Source: OLB6 sp964620125 (GTDB lineage: Bacteria; Bacteroidota; Ignavibacteria; Kapaibacteriales; Kapaibacteriaceae). Taken from it: a stretch of 64,000 nucleotides of DNA. Within the stretch, counting starts at the first letter, position 1; every line of letters begins with the position of its first letter. The stretch covers positions 66,001-130,000 of the forward strand of contig CAZUGQ010000005.1 in the NCBI GenBank assembly GCA_964620125.1, read 5' to 3'. Below the pieces are notes generated by a model. It saw only the letters and a list, made by a program, of their open reading frames with translations. It ran no database searches and had not been told where the DNA came from. A program made the position numbers and the translations under genes. Shown one piece after another: positions 18,586 through 27,283 of this stretch.

Positions 18586-19899
18586 GTGCCCGTGATTACT
18601 TCCATACGGACGAATGTTAGTAACACGTCTAGATGTTCTGTGTTTGTAGACGGAGCCTTTTTTGCTTCGTGCCCCATGGATGTAGTCATCCAGCTTCAGC
18701 TTAGGAAGGGTCTGGAGATGACGCCTGCACTTGAGACACAGCTTCGGTTGCATGACAGGCGCATTGTGCTTCGCCAAAAGGCCTATCGGTTTGCCACCTA
18801 CAAACCAAGGACTGAGGCCCAGATGCTCGATAAACTCTCGAAGCTGGATGCAACGCCAGAGGAATCAGCCGAAGTGATCTCCTGGTTGCGTTCCTTCGAC
18901 TTTGTTGGTGACGAAGAGTACGTACACCGCTTCCTTGATGACGCACGAAACCGCAAGCCCCTTTCCCAACGAGATGCCGTACGACGTTTGCGTGCTAAAG
19001 GTATCAGCGAAGAACTGGCACGAACATCCGTTGCCGAACAGATTTCGGAAGAGGTGGAGTTGGAGGCAGCTACGGCTGCTGCACGTAAGAAGCTTCGTGT
19101 ACTCAAAGGCAAGGATGCACATGGTAAGCGCCGAGCACTAACTAGCTTCCTTGCCGGACGCGGATTTGGGTGGAGTACGATAAAGCGCGCACTAACAGAC
19201 GTGGGATTGATGCTCGGCATCGTTATCACATGTGCACTCTGCCAAGCAACGGTGTTGGCAAGGCCATGGGCCGACTCAACGAAACTCGTCGAGTTTTCGA
19301 TGGATATCTTCGATCAACGTAGCGGACTGCCGGTTACGTCTGCCAGAGTACAGGCAGTGTTTGGGGATACCATTGATAATGGAGTAACGGTTGCACCAAT
19401 TGAACTTACTGTTGTAGGTGGAACGGCGCATGCCATCTTTCGCGAGCACGACAGAGTGGTGATAACTACCAACGCCCCGGGATACCTAACTCACCACCAA
19501 GTTGTGCGAGTGAGAAATCTTGATACCAGCACATCACTCAGGTTAACTGCGCGATTGATACCCATAGATCGGGAACTTGCAGTTGCTGAGTTCATTAGTA
19601 AATCGTGCGTGCTTAAACCTCATTCCGTTAGGGTATTGGAATCCACCATCCCGGACATTGTTGCACGAGATCTACAAGTTCAACTCGTTGGGTATAGCGT
19701 TCTTGAATGGGAACCGACGTCTGACTCAGCTATGAGCACAAAACGATTCAACGCAATCGAGTCGTTGCTTGTTAGCAAGGGCGTGGATAGCACTTCCATC
19801 ACTCGAACGTTGGAGTATATCCCATTTCACCCGTATCTCCTTTTTGCAAAGGAGCATCCTGCATCGCGTAGGGTACTGCTGTACATTACGTCGAAATAG
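18586..19899 (+). CDS. recX: RecX regulator fused in frame to a secreted OmpA-like domain
   Basis: Residues 1 to about 205 are RecX, the RecA inhibitor (KPRTEAQMLDKLSKLDATPEESAEVI, GDEEYVHRFLDDARNRKPLSQ, GRGFGWSTIKRALTDVG). With no stop codon, the frame continues into LMLGIVITCALCQATVLARPWA, which reads as a signal peptide starting at the ATG at 19210. A ~200-residue domain follows whose end (TKRFNAIESLLVSKGVDSTSI ... SRRVLLYIT) resembles a degenerate OmpA/peptidoglycan-binding fold. A RecX joined to an exported domain makes no topological sense, so I suspect two genes that lost a stop, an indel, or an internal start. The tail overlaps the convergent GH57 gene by 14 bp. Confidence 0.8.
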   Translation: MPVITSIRTNVSNTSRCSVFVDGAFFASCPMDVVIQLQLRKGLEMTPALETQLRLHDRRIVLRQKAYRFATYKPRTEAQMLDKLSKLDATPEESAEVISWLRSFDFVGDEEYVHRFLDDARNRKPLSQRDAVRRLRAKGISEELARTSVAEQISEEVELEAATAAARKKLRVLKGKDAHGKRRALTSFLAGRGFGWSTIKRALTDVGLMLGIVITCALCQATVLARPWADSTKLVEFSMDIFDQRSGLPVTSARVQAVFGDTIDNGVTVAPIELTVVGGTAHAIFREHDRVVITTNAPGYLTHHQVVRVRNLDTSTSLRLTARLIPIDRELAVAEFISKSCVLKPHSVRVLESTIPDIVARDLQVQLVGYSVLEWEPTSDSAMSTKRFNAIESLLVSKGVDSTSITRTLEYIPFHPYLLFAKEHPASRRVLLYITSK

Positions 19900-21868
19900 T
19901 TAGCGCTGTACGCAACGTTCTGCCACCTTTTCGTTGTTCTTCAACGGATACTACCCACGTTGTGCTCGTGTGCAGATACGCACGAACACAAACACCGGAA
20001 ACGCGCTCCAATCCTTCGTCGTGCATTGGCGTGTTGAACAGTAGCTCGTCCTGCATTATCCCAATTCTGCGCTCAACGCCATGTCGGTCGCTAATGGCAA
20101 TGGTCACTTGTTCAGTAATCTCGGGCACACGATGGAGGTTCATCGTTAATCGCTGCCAGTTGCCATTCGTTTCTACCTGAATGGAATCTGTAAGGGCATC
20201 TGCATCGTGCATGGTGCTCTGCGCAAACGAAACGGGATGTACGTTAACGTGCGACGTGTTCATGGCAAGCTCCGCCATGGTGAGAGAAAGGTTAACTGGT
20301 TGAGGTTGCTCACACAGCGTAAAGATCTCTGCCAAGCCACTACGAAAGGCCTTGTCGAATTCGTGCTTGTGTGGCGCGATGTGTTTCTCGTCATACCACC
20401 AAAAGTAATCGCTTGCCTGAAGCGCACGAATGCGTTCAAGCAGGTTGGCTTGGTCGCCTGCCTTCCGAACACATTCCCGAGCCTGTGCAAGCAATGTCCA
20501 AGCAAGATTCTTTGTTGGAGAGCCAATCCAGACGTCGAATGATCCATTGATCCACGATCCCGCTGTTACTGATGAAAGGCGATACTTGTGTGGAACATCC
20601 ACCGACGGTTCATTCCATTGAGCTGCTTCGCTGCATGTTACACTGGTAAATCGCTCGTCACTTGCGATGGCTTCCATCAAATTCCGAAGGAACAGCTCTC
20701 CATTACCGTGATAAAACTCCCAGCAGTTTTCTCCATCCAGTATGATAGGAATCACGGCGCGATGATGCTCCGATTCTGGAGTTGTACGCAGCACCAGATC
20801 GCGCCTCTGCACCAGACTTTGCATAAAGTGTGCTACGGCATCCTTGGCATCCCATGAAGCATATTGAAAGCCAATTGCATCGCTCAAGGCGTGATCACGA
20901 AACAGCACAGAAATCGGCCCAGAGGGTGTATTCACCTGGTAGGGAAAATATGGGGCTGCCTCGGACCACCTACTGCCCAGGGAATTGCGTAGAAGAGTTT
21001 CATCGGTTGCAGTCCAGCGCACGCCGGCAGCCGCCATCACCCACAGCGCATCATTGCTCACGCTTCCCTCGGCTGGCCACATACCTACTGGCTGCCGTCC
21101 ACTCCGACGTTGCCAATCAGCAATGGCAGCCCATACATGCCAAGCAGCATCGGCAGGTTCTTGCACGTTCGGTACAGGAAGTAACGCATCTGGCATGCAC
21201 TCACGAGCAACATCACTGTTGATGAGTAAGGGAAGTATTGGGTGATGGTACGGTGTGATGCTTATCTCAATCTGTCCGCGAGATTCAAGTTTGGCCATGG
21301 TTGGCACCACGGATTTAATGATCTCTGCATGTTCGTGCAACAGTGCCGTGAGATCTTCATGCGAGAAACCAGAGCCCCTTAGCAACAGATTCTTGATAGC
21401 GATTCGCTTACGCGAGATGGGTCCAGTCCACGCTAGATGCAAGAGCACCATGGCGTCAAGCCATTCCTGATCGAGCAGGTTGAATCCAAGACCGGTCTGT
21501 TCTGTGGAATCGAGTCCCTGCCGAAGTCTATCCCAAAGCGCATCAAGGGCCGGTAAGGGGCTTACTTGTGTGGGTCTATGGAGCGTTGTTATCCATCGTG
21601 CTAGTTCGACGCGATCTCGATTGGTGAACTCACTAGGATGAAGCCCACACAGGCGTTGCACTGCGTCTTGCAATCCGAACGAATAACTGTCGATCTGAGC
21701 AAGTAAACTGGGGACAACGTTTATGGTATGCCGAACAGGATACTCTGAAAACAACAGTGGCAGATCAAGGTAGTCCTTGGTTGCATGCATCCGCACCCAT
21801 GGGAGAAAAAAGCCGTCAGGCCGCCGATAATCCGGCTGGTGCTGGTGCCAAAGAAATGCAATGTTCAC
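19886..21868 (-). CDS. Glycoside hydrolase family 57 protein
   Basis: This 660-residue alpha-glucan-acting enzyme is probably an alpha-amylase or 4-alpha-glucanotransferase-like member. GH57 landmarks appear in order: FLWHQHQPDY (region 1), ISITPYHHPILPLL (region 2), GMWPAEGSVS (region 3, likely nucleophile Glu at about 268), LFRDHALSDAIGFQY (region 4, likely acid/base Asp) and IILDGENCWEFYH. A C-terminal beta domain follows. I prefer the GTG at 21866-21868 because a -7 box sits three bases upstream; a TTG at 21874 is also in frame. It starts close to the divergent tRNA-Gly. No glycogen genes are adjacent. Confidence 0.88.
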   Translation of the reverse strand: MNIAFLWHQHQPDYRRPDGFFLPWVRMHATKDYLDLPLLFSEYPVRHTINVVPSLLAQIDSYSFGLQDAVQRLCGLHPSEFTNRDRVELARWITTLHRPTQVSPLPALDALWDRLRQGLDSTEQTGLGFNLLDQEWLDAMVLLHLAWTGPISRKRIAIKNLLLRGSGFSHEDLTALLHEHAEIIKSVVPTMAKLESRGQIEISITPYHHPILPLLINSDVARECMPDALLPVPNVQEPADAAWHVWAAIADWQRRSGRQPVGMWPAEGSVSNDALWVMAAAGVRWTATDETLLRNSLGSRWSEAAPYFPYQVNTPSGPISVLFRDHALSDAIGFQYASWDAKDAVAHFMQSLVQRRDLVLRTTPESEHHRAVIPIILDGENCWEFYHGNGELFLRNLMEAIASDERFTSVTCSEAAQWNEPSVDVPHKYRLSSVTAGSWINGSFDVWIGSPTKNLAWTLLAQARECVRKAGDQANLLERIRALQASDYFWWYDEKHIAPHKHEFDKAFRSGLAEIFTLCEQPQPVNLSLTMAELAMNTSHVNVHPVSFAQSTMHDADALTDSIQVETNGNWQRLTMNLHRVPEITEQVTIAISDRHGVERRIGIMQDELLFNTPMHDEGLERVSGVCVRAYLHTSTTWVVSVEEQRKGGRTLRTALTIST

Positions 21869-21871
21869 ATC

Positions 21872-21879
21872 CAAAGATA
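21872..21879 (-). promoter_or_regulatory. -7 box TATCTTTG, three bases before the GH57 GTG
   Basis: This exact TAnnTTTG match on the minus strand is separated from the GTG at 21866-21868 by GAT only, implying a leaderless transcript. Confidence 0.5.
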
Positions 21880-21904
21880 GACGGATGTACTTTTGCGGAG
21901 GTAT

Positions 21905-21977
<73 letters not shown>

Positions 21978-21991
21978 CAGCGGGGGTATAG

Positions 21992-22352
21992 TGGAGATGC
22001 CGGGAGTCGAACCCGGGTCCGAAACAACTTCACCGAAGCCTACCACGCGCGTCTTTGGTCTACAGGTTCTCGCAGATCAGGTTACCGACCAACAGGTCCA
22101 TCTCTGCCAGCGTCAGTGAGGTCTCGCGTTACACCCTGAGGCACGGTTTCACGCCAGCCAATTTTAGGGCAACACCGGATTTCCGGGCAATTGGCAACCT
22201 GGAGTCCGATGGCATGGGCGCTAGATTAAGCGGCCATGCGATAACCGAAGTTATCGCCAGTTGTTTTTCGCCAGTTGTATTAACGAGCTCCACCAGCGTA
22301 GCTCGGCGCGCATCTTCGAGATCCGATGTCCCGTCGAAGCCGGTACATCCCC
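21992..22352 (-). ncRNA. ssrA: Transfer-messenger RNA
   Basis: This is the ribosome-rescue RNA, about 361 nt. The 5' end GGGGATG pairs with CATCTCC at the 3' end (one G-U pair). GGTTCGACTCCC forms the T arm and GGCTTCGACGGG follows the 5' acceptor strand. The tag reading frame at 22226-22258 (minus strand) reads GDNFGYRMAA and stops at TAA, if the resume codon is GGC. This resembles the Chlorobium-type tag (ending YAMAA) but has Arg before MAA. CCA is not encoded (CTA follows). A -7 box lies just upstream of the 5' end. Confidence 0.93.
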
Positions 22353-22360
22353 GAGTGACA

Positions 22361-22368
22361 CAAAAATA
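22361..22368 (-). promoter_or_regulatory. -7 box TATTTTTG of the tmRNA gene
   Basis: This exact TAnnTTTG match ends eight bases before the predicted tmRNA 5' nucleotide at 22352. Because the RNA 5' end is fixed by acceptor pairing, this calibrates the box-to-start distance in this organism, allowing for 5' processing. Confidence 0.6.
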
Positions 22369-22441
22369 CCCCGAAAACAGGGTACCTCTTGTCGTTAGCA
22401 CACGTAAGACGTTCAACGCACCTTGTATCGTGTGTGGCCAC

Positions 22442-23350
22442 CTACACGTTGGCACTGGCTGCAAGCTGTTGCAGATAGTCCCGCACCTCCTCCATATACC
22501 ACTGCGGTGTACTCGTGGCACCACTAATGCCAACGTTCTCTGCACCTTCGATCCAGGCCGGATCCAGTTCGGAAAGTTCTTCGATGAAGTATGTGTTCGG
22601 ATTGGCGGCCTTGGCCACGTTGTAGAGCACCTTACCGTTGCTTGATGCTCGGCCTGCAACAAAGATCACCACATCCTGGCTGGCTGCGAATCGGGCTAAT
22701 TGGTCTTCCCTACCACTCACCTGACCGCAGATGGTATCCTTTGCATGAAACTCGGTGGCGATATGCTCCATGGTGTCAACTTCGAACTCGGCAATCCGTG
22801 CTTTGAGCGCATCCCGGATGGTAAGAAACGTAGGTCTGTCCATGGTGGTTTGTGAAAACAACACCGTTTTCCTGGACAGATCTACATTCTCCAAGGCTTC
22901 TTCAACGGTGAGTACAACCACGCACTGATCTCGAACTACGCCACGCACGCCAAGCACCTCCGCGTGGTTCTTCTTCCCGAAAATCACGATCTGATAGCCC
23001 TGATCCCAAAACTTGCGTACACGTTCCTGAAGCTTGGTTACCACTGGACACGTTGCATCGATCAACTCAATACCGTGTTCCAATGCAGAGCGATACGTGG
23101 AAGGGGGCTCTCCATGTGCGCGAATGATCACCTTTGCACCAGAATGGGCAATGGCAGGAAAGTCCTCTATCGAAATGGTTTTGAGCCCCTTTGCTTCCAG
23201 CCTCTCGATTTCGCGCGGGTTGTGGATGATAGGACCCAACACATACACGTTATCCTTCCGGTTGTGCTGTTCGAGGCTTACTTCGGCAATCTGCACGGTG
23301 CGTACTACGCCCCAGCAGAAGCCACTCTGTGTATCGATACTAACATTCAT
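22442..23350 (-). CDS. ispH: 4-hydroxy-3-methylbut-2-enyl diphosphate reductase
   Basis: This is the last enzyme of the MEP isoprenoid pathway, a 4Fe-4S protein making IPP and DMAPP. It is 302 residues long, the normal length. The three cluster cysteines are visible in SGFCWGV, DATCPVV and DTICGQVSGRED. VLGPIIHNP and RAHGEP (active-site histidines), FSQTTMD and GISGATSTPQWYMEEV complete the family pattern. It is followed upstream by cmk on the same strand, 54 bp away. One octamer lies in the gene. No promoter box is evident, so it may be read from cmk. Confidence 0.97.
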   Translation of the reverse strand: MNVSIDTQSGFCWGVVRTVQIAEVSLEQHNRKDNVYVLGPIIHNPREIERLEAKGLKTISIEDFPAIAHSGAKVIIRAHGEPPSTYRSALEHGIELIDATCPVVTKLQERVRKFWDQGYQIVIFGKKNHAEVLGVRGVVRDQCVVVLTVEEALENVDLSRKTVLFSQTTMDRPTFLTIRDALKARIAEFEVDTMEHIATEFHAKDTICGQVSGREDQLARFAASQDVVIFVAGRASSNGKVLYNVAKAANPNTYFIEELSELDPAWIEGAENVGISGATSTPQWYMEEVRDYLQQLAASANV

Positions 23351-23404
23351 GCTTGTTGTAAACGATCAGGACATGCGAAGAGTTCGGAGACCAATGCTGG
23401 ATGA

Positions 23405-24106
23405 CTAAAGTTGCAGGTACCGATTCACCAGAGCTGCAGTGCGCTGATAGTCGTGCACAAGCTTCAGGATGGCCTCCACCTGCTGGTCAACCGTAAGATT
23501 GGTGGTATCCAACACGGTAGCACCTTCTGGCTTGATGAGTGGGCCTTCCTGCCGTGATGCATCCATTGCGTCACGAGCTTCTATCTGTGCTCGCAGTTCG
23601 TCGAGCCCTACGTCAATGCCTGCTTGTTTTAGGTCCGCATGCCTGCGCCGCGTTCGCTCTTCGATGTCGGCAACCAGAAACACCTTTACTTGTGCATTGG
23701 GAAACACGACACTGCCAATGTCACGGCCATCCATGACGATACCCCCATGAAGGCCAAGCTCACGCTGACGCATAACCATGTGCTGGCGTACGGAGTGCAA
23801 CGAGCTAACCTGGCTTACAAGGGCTGTTACTTCAGGCCGACGGATGTCGTGACTTACGTCGATTCCGTTCACAAACGTTAGCTGGCCATCTGGCGTTGGG
23901 GTAAGGCTTATCCTCAAACCTTTGCACAGCTCGTCCATGGCCTGTTCCGTTATGGGAGTACCAGTACGCAAAGCCATGAGAGTAACTGCGCGGTACATGG
24001 CACCAGTGTCGATGTACGTATACCCCAGTGCCTGAGCAAGCCGGCGGGCAGTGGTGGACTTTCCTGCCCCGGCTGGTCCGTCGATGGTTACCACGATGGG
24101 AGTCAC
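23405..24106 (-). CDS. cmk: Cytidylate kinase
   Basis: It phosphorylates CMP/dCMP. The protein has 233 residues from a GTG start: P-loop GPAGAGKST near the N-terminus, DTGAMYRAVTLMAL, the NMP-binding region DVSHDIRRPEVTALVS, MDGRDIGSVVFPNAQVKVFLVAD and the LID region RRRHADLKQAGIDV. The frame extends much further upstream, but those residues are unlike the family. The GTG at 24104-24106 lies four bases after a perfect -7 box. phnC is divergent, 131 bp away, with the same promoter geometry. Confidence 0.95.
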   Translation of the reverse strand: MTPIVVTIDGPAGAGKSTTARRLAQALGYTYIDTGAMYRAVTLMALRTGTPITEQAMDELCKGLRISLTPTPDGQLTFVNGIDVSHDIRRPEVTALVSQVSSLHSVRQHMVMRQRELGLHGGIVMDGRDIGSVVFPNAQVKVFLVADIEERTRRRHADLKQAGIDVGLDELRAQIEARDAMDASRQEGPLIKPEGATVLDTTNLTVDQQVEAILKLVHDYQRTAALVNRYLQL

Positions 24107-24110
24107 GGAG

Positions 24111-24118
24111 CAAAGATA
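24111..24118 (-). promoter_or_regulatory. -7 box TATCTTTG, four bases before the cmk GTG
   Basis: An exact TAnnTTTG match on the minus strand, with CTCC between it and the start codon. It suggests leaderless transcription. A TTTG lies 15 bases upstream, shorter than the usual -33 spacing. Confidence 0.55.
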
Positions 24119-24225
24119 TGCCTCATGCCTTCTCAAATGGTGATGCGGAACGGGGGGTGGAAGTTGTTGGTATTCTTGCCTACGGTTTGCTGATTTCTGC
24201 CTACCTGGAGGAAGGGCCTGCGTGA

Positions 24226-24233
24226 TAGCTTTG
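24226..24233 (+). promoter_or_regulatory. -7 box TAGCTTTG, four bases before the phnC ATG
   Basis: An exact TAnnTTTG match with CCGC between it and the ATG at 24238. It mirrors the geometry of the divergent cmk promoter in the same 131-bp intergenic region. Confidence 0.55.
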
Positions 24234-24237
24234 CCGC

Positions 24238-24996
24238 ATGAGCCCGCTTGTTCGTCTGGTTGATGTTTCCCACACCTATGCAAACGGATTCACGGCACTA
24301 AGGAACGTGAATCTAACCGTTTCCCGGGGGGAGTTCCTCGTAGTGATTGGTCTCTCAGGAAGTGGCAAGAGTACTCTGATGCGAACAGTGAACCGGCTTG
24401 TTGAACCGTCGGCTGGACAGGTTTTGTTTGATGGTGTTGATGTTTCGCACGTGAAGGGTGAACACCTGCGCAAACATCGTGCACGTATTGGCATGATATT
24501 CCAACACTTCAACCTGATAGACCGGCATCCGGTACTGGCCAACGTACTGTACGGTGGCTTGGGTACGATGACGTCTGTAGCTGCCATTACTGGGCGCTTC
24601 ACGGATGAGCAGAAGGCTTATGCTATGGAAATGCTTGGCAGAGTTGGAATTGCCGACAAGGCAACCAATCGGGCGGATGCCCTATCGGGTGGACAACAGC
24701 AACGAGTAGCAATAGCACGTGCCCTTATGCAGCGGCCGCAACTCCTGTTAGCAGACGAGCCGGTAGCGTCGCTTGACCCGGCAACGGCTCATCAGGTGAT
24801 GGATCACCTTGAAGCAATCAACAAAGAGTTTGGAACAACGGTGGTGTGCAATCTTCACTTCCTATCCTTGGTACGCCGGTATGCAACCCGTGTGGTGGCA
24901 CTCCGCGCTGGCGAGGTGGTGTTCGAAGGAAAACCAGAGGAGATTACGGACACATGGTTCCGCACCATTTATGGTGCAGATGCGGAGATGGTATGA
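24238..24996 (+). CDS. phnC: PhnC-type phosphonate ABC transporter ATP-binding protein
   Basis: This 252-residue ABC ATPase has Walker A GLSGSGKST, a Q-loop at FQHFNLIDR, signature LSGGQQQRVAIARAL and Walker B LLLADEPVASLDP. The stretch YGGLGTMTSVAAITGRFTDEQKAYAMEML and the NLHFLSLVRRYATRVVALR end are characteristic of PhnC, which imports phosphonates or phosphite. Its stop overlaps the phnE start (ATGA at 24993-24996). No substrate-binding protein (PhnD) is in the window, so the substrate is uncertain. Confidence 0.9.
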   Translation: MSPLVRLVDVSHTYANGFTALRNVNLTVSRGEFLVVIGLSGSGKSTLMRTVNRLVEPSAGQVLFDGVDVSHVKGEHLRKHRARIGMIFQHFNLIDRHPVLANVLYGGLGTMTSVAAITGRFTDEQKAYAMEMLGRVGIADKATNRADALSGGQQQRVAIARALMQRPQLLLADEPVASLDPATAHQVMDHLEAINKEFGTTVVCNLHFLSLVRRYATRVVALRAGEVVFEGKPEEITDTWFRTIYGADAEMV

Positions 24997-26015
24997 ACAC
25001 TACTCATCGTGCACCTCGATTGGCAATTATACTGCTTGATGCAGTGGTGGGTGCCTACGTGGGCGCTATGGCGTGCAGAGTTGTAGTTCCTGGATTAGCA
25101 AATACCACTCCTACGGAGTTTGGCGCAGTGGATGCTATCGTTATCCTGAGTCTTGCTGGTTTGTGTGCCTTCATGTCTGCAATCAATTCGGCCAGCGTGG
25201 GTCAGCTTCTTCTTACTGGCACACTTCCGCCAAAGCCCCTTGCTCAAACACTCACAAAACATCTTGGATGGATTGTCCTCACCACCTCCATCATTGGCGG
25301 GTGGATTATCACAGACATTTCTCCTATAGAATTTCTATCCGGCGAGGGTCTTGCCGGTGCAGGGCGCATATTCAAGGCGTTGGCATCGCCGAACTTCGAT
25401 ATCATTGGCGAAGCTTTGCAAGCCATGGTGGTTACCATCTTTACGGCCTTCATGGCAACCATTGTTGCCGTACCGGTTGCCTTCCTGCTGGCGTTTCCTG
25501 CTGCGCGCAACGTGATGTCGGCAAACGCACGTGAGCGCACCGTGTATGCCGTTCTGCGGGCTTTGCTGAACATAGTTCGATCCATGGAACCCATCATCTG
25601 GGCCATTATTTTCAGTGTATGGGTTGGCATCGGTCCGTTTGCCGGGATGCTGGCACTCGTAGTTCACACGATTGCGTCGCTAGCAAAGCTGTACTCCGAA
25701 CAGATCGAGAACGTGTCCGACGGGCCCATCGAGGCTATCGAGGCAACGGGTGCCACTCGGCTTCAGGTGTTGTGGTTTGCTGTTGTGCCACAGTGTGTGT
25801 TGCCGTTTCTCTCGTATACCATCTACCGTTGGGATATCAACGTTCGTATGGCCACGATTATCGGCTTTGTTGGCGGCGGAGGCATTGGAACGCTACTTAC
25901 TCAATACCAGGGCTTGAGTCGATATCAGGAGGTTGGTACGCTTGTCATCGTGATCACCTTGGTGGTCTGGCTACTCGATGTGGCCAGTGCCAGGGTAAGG
26001 GAGGTTCTCAAGTAG
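24993..26015 (+). CDS. phnE: PhnE-type phosphonate ABC transporter permease
   Basis: This 340-residue inner-membrane permease overlaps phnC by four bases. It has about six membrane segments and the permease loop EAIEATGATRLQVLWFAVVPQ (EAA-like), with VNVRMATIIGFVGGGGIG-type sequence near the end, as in PhnE. FKALASPNFDIIGEALQAMVVTIFTAFMATIVAVP marks the family. The frame is open from 24846, but the coupled ATG is clearly the start. The N-terminal ~100 residues before the permease domain are longer than in many PhnE proteins. Confidence 0.9.
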   Translation: MNTTHRAPRLAIILLDAVVGAYVGAMACRVVVPGLANTTPTEFGAVDAIVILSLAGLCAFMSAINSASVGQLLLTGTLPPKPLAQTLTKHLGWIVLTTSIIGGWIITDISPIEFLSGEGLAGAGRIFKALASPNFDIIGEALQAMVVTIFTAFMATIVAVPVAFLLAFPAARNVMSANARERTVYAVLRALLNIVRSMEPIIWAIIFSVWVGIGPFAGMLALVVHTIASLAKLYSEQIENVSDGPIEAIEATGATRLQVLWFAVVPQCVLPFLSYTIYRWDINVRMATIIGFVGGGGIGTLLTQYQGLSRYQEVGTLVIVITLVVWLLDVASARVREVLK

Positions 26016-26061
26016 ACGTATCTTTCGGAATTCCGTTCACGAGTTCACAACAGGATATTCT

Positions 26062-26934
26062 GTGCTCAGACACCCGGCGGACATCCGCACGCTGATTTAC
26101 ATTGTTGTTACTACAGGCCTCTTCGTGTACCAGTGGCTTCAGCCGTCGTTTAACGTCTGGTTATGGCTGCTGTTCCTCTACCTTTCCGTGGCTGTTACAG
26201 TGATTGCTCACAATCACAATCACCTGCCCGTGTTCCGACCCAAGTGGTTGAATGTTCTTCTTGACTACTGGCTTACGGTGTTTTACGGTTTCCCGGCGTT
26301 TGCCTGGATCCCAACGCACAACCTTAACCACCACATGCTTAACAACAAGGAAGGCGACTTCACGCTCACCTATCGGCTTACGGAGCAGAACCACTTGATG
26401 ATGCTTTTGTTGTATCCGGCAATGAGTTCTTATCACCAGCAGCGTCCGATCATGGATTACCTTAAGAAGCTATGGCGTGGTAACAAGGGCAAGTTCTGGC
26501 TGGCGTTCGGACAATACATCTTCCTTGCTGCGTGGGCAGTGTTCTTTTTTGTTCTGGACTGGCAGAAGTTTCTGCTCTATGTGCTGATACCAACGCAGGT
26601 AGGTTTGTTCAGTGTTCTTGTGTTCAACTACCTTCAGCATGTGCATGCCGACGAAGAGTCTGACTATAATCACAGTCGAAACTTTCTAGGTTTTGTGAAT
26701 CCACTGCTCTTCAACAATGGCTACCACACGGTACATCACATGCGAGCCGGAACACATTGGAGCGAAACGCCAGAAAAGCACAAGGAGATCGAGCACCTGA
26801 TCAACCCTGTGTTGGTGGAACGAAGTCTGTTCTGGTATCTGCTGCGTGTGTACGTTCTGGCGCTCTTCGTACCGAAGTATCGGTCTCACTCGATGCGCTT
26901 GGACAGACTACAACGCCAGTCGGCAAGCGTATGA
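26062..26934 (+). CDS. Fatty-acid desaturase family membrane protein
   Basis: This 290-residue integral-membrane di-iron protein has the three histidine boxes of the desaturase family: HNHNH near residue 50, HNLNHH near 87 and HTVHH near 220, with hydrophobic spans between them. It probably introduces a double bond or hydroxyl group into a lipid; the regiospecificity cannot be read. The start is a GTG. It follows phnE by 46 bp, and its stop overlaps the next small gene (ATGA), so it belongs to the same transcript as that gene. Confidence 0.85.
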   Translation: MLRHPADIRTLIYIVVTTGLFVYQWLQPSFNVWLWLLFLYLSVAVTVIAHNHNHLPVFRPKWLNVLLDYWLTVFYGFPAFAWIPTHNLNHHMLNNKEGDFTLTYRLTEQNHLMMLLLYPAMSSYHQQRPIMDYLKKLWRGNKGKFWLAFGQYIFLAAWAVFFFVLDWQKFLLYVLIPTQVGLFSVLVFNYLQHVHADEESDYNHSRNFLGFVNPLLFNNGYHTVHHMRAGTHWSETPEKHKEIEHLINPVLVERSLFWYLLRVYVLALFVPKYRSHSMRLDRLQRQSASV

Positions 26935-27203
26935 GCACGATTAAGCGTACAGTGAAGACCCACCGTGATGCGAGCTCGATGAAGGAATTCATCAGCACAG
27001 AGATCCTTACGCACATGGCCATTGCCACACTGCTGCCAAATCATCATTGGGATGGTAACACGCTGCATGCATCCGGTCCACTGGGCAAGGGAACGGTTAT
27101 CGTGAGAGACTTCGAGGTAGAGGTGGATATTGCACTTTCAGCGATGGGTGCAGCAGCACAATCCACGATTGAAAGCAGACTACTGCAAGCCTTGAATGAA
27201 TGA
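26931..27203 (+). CDS. Small protein resembling polyhydroxyalkanoic-acid system (PHA_gran_rgn) proteins
   Basis: This 90-residue protein has a start overlapping the desaturase stop. Basic N-terminal residues, WDGNTLHASGPLGKGTVIVRDFEVEVDIALSAMG and a terminal IESRLLQALNE follow the pattern of the PHA granule-associated regulatory family (W-dgd-l-f...G..G...v.....v.v.l). No PHA synthase lies in the window, so the role is open. The assignment is weak; gene existence is supported by the ATGA coupling. Confidence 0.6.
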   Translation: MSTIKRTVKTHRDASSMKEFISTEILTHMAIATLLPNHHWDGNTLHASGPLGKGTVIVRDFEVEVDIALSAMGAAAQSTIESRLLQALNE

Positions 27204-27283
27204 GTGAATTTGCTGGGAACACCGTTCTCCCGTCACGCGGCACACCGTTGCACCCACACTAGCCTATCGTTGCATTCGCGCCC

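Noticed and set aside
22129..22662. Open frames across the tmRNA and ispH 3' end
   Set aside because: They lie on a structured RNA gene or in the wrong frame of ispH. The tmRNA explains the sequence.
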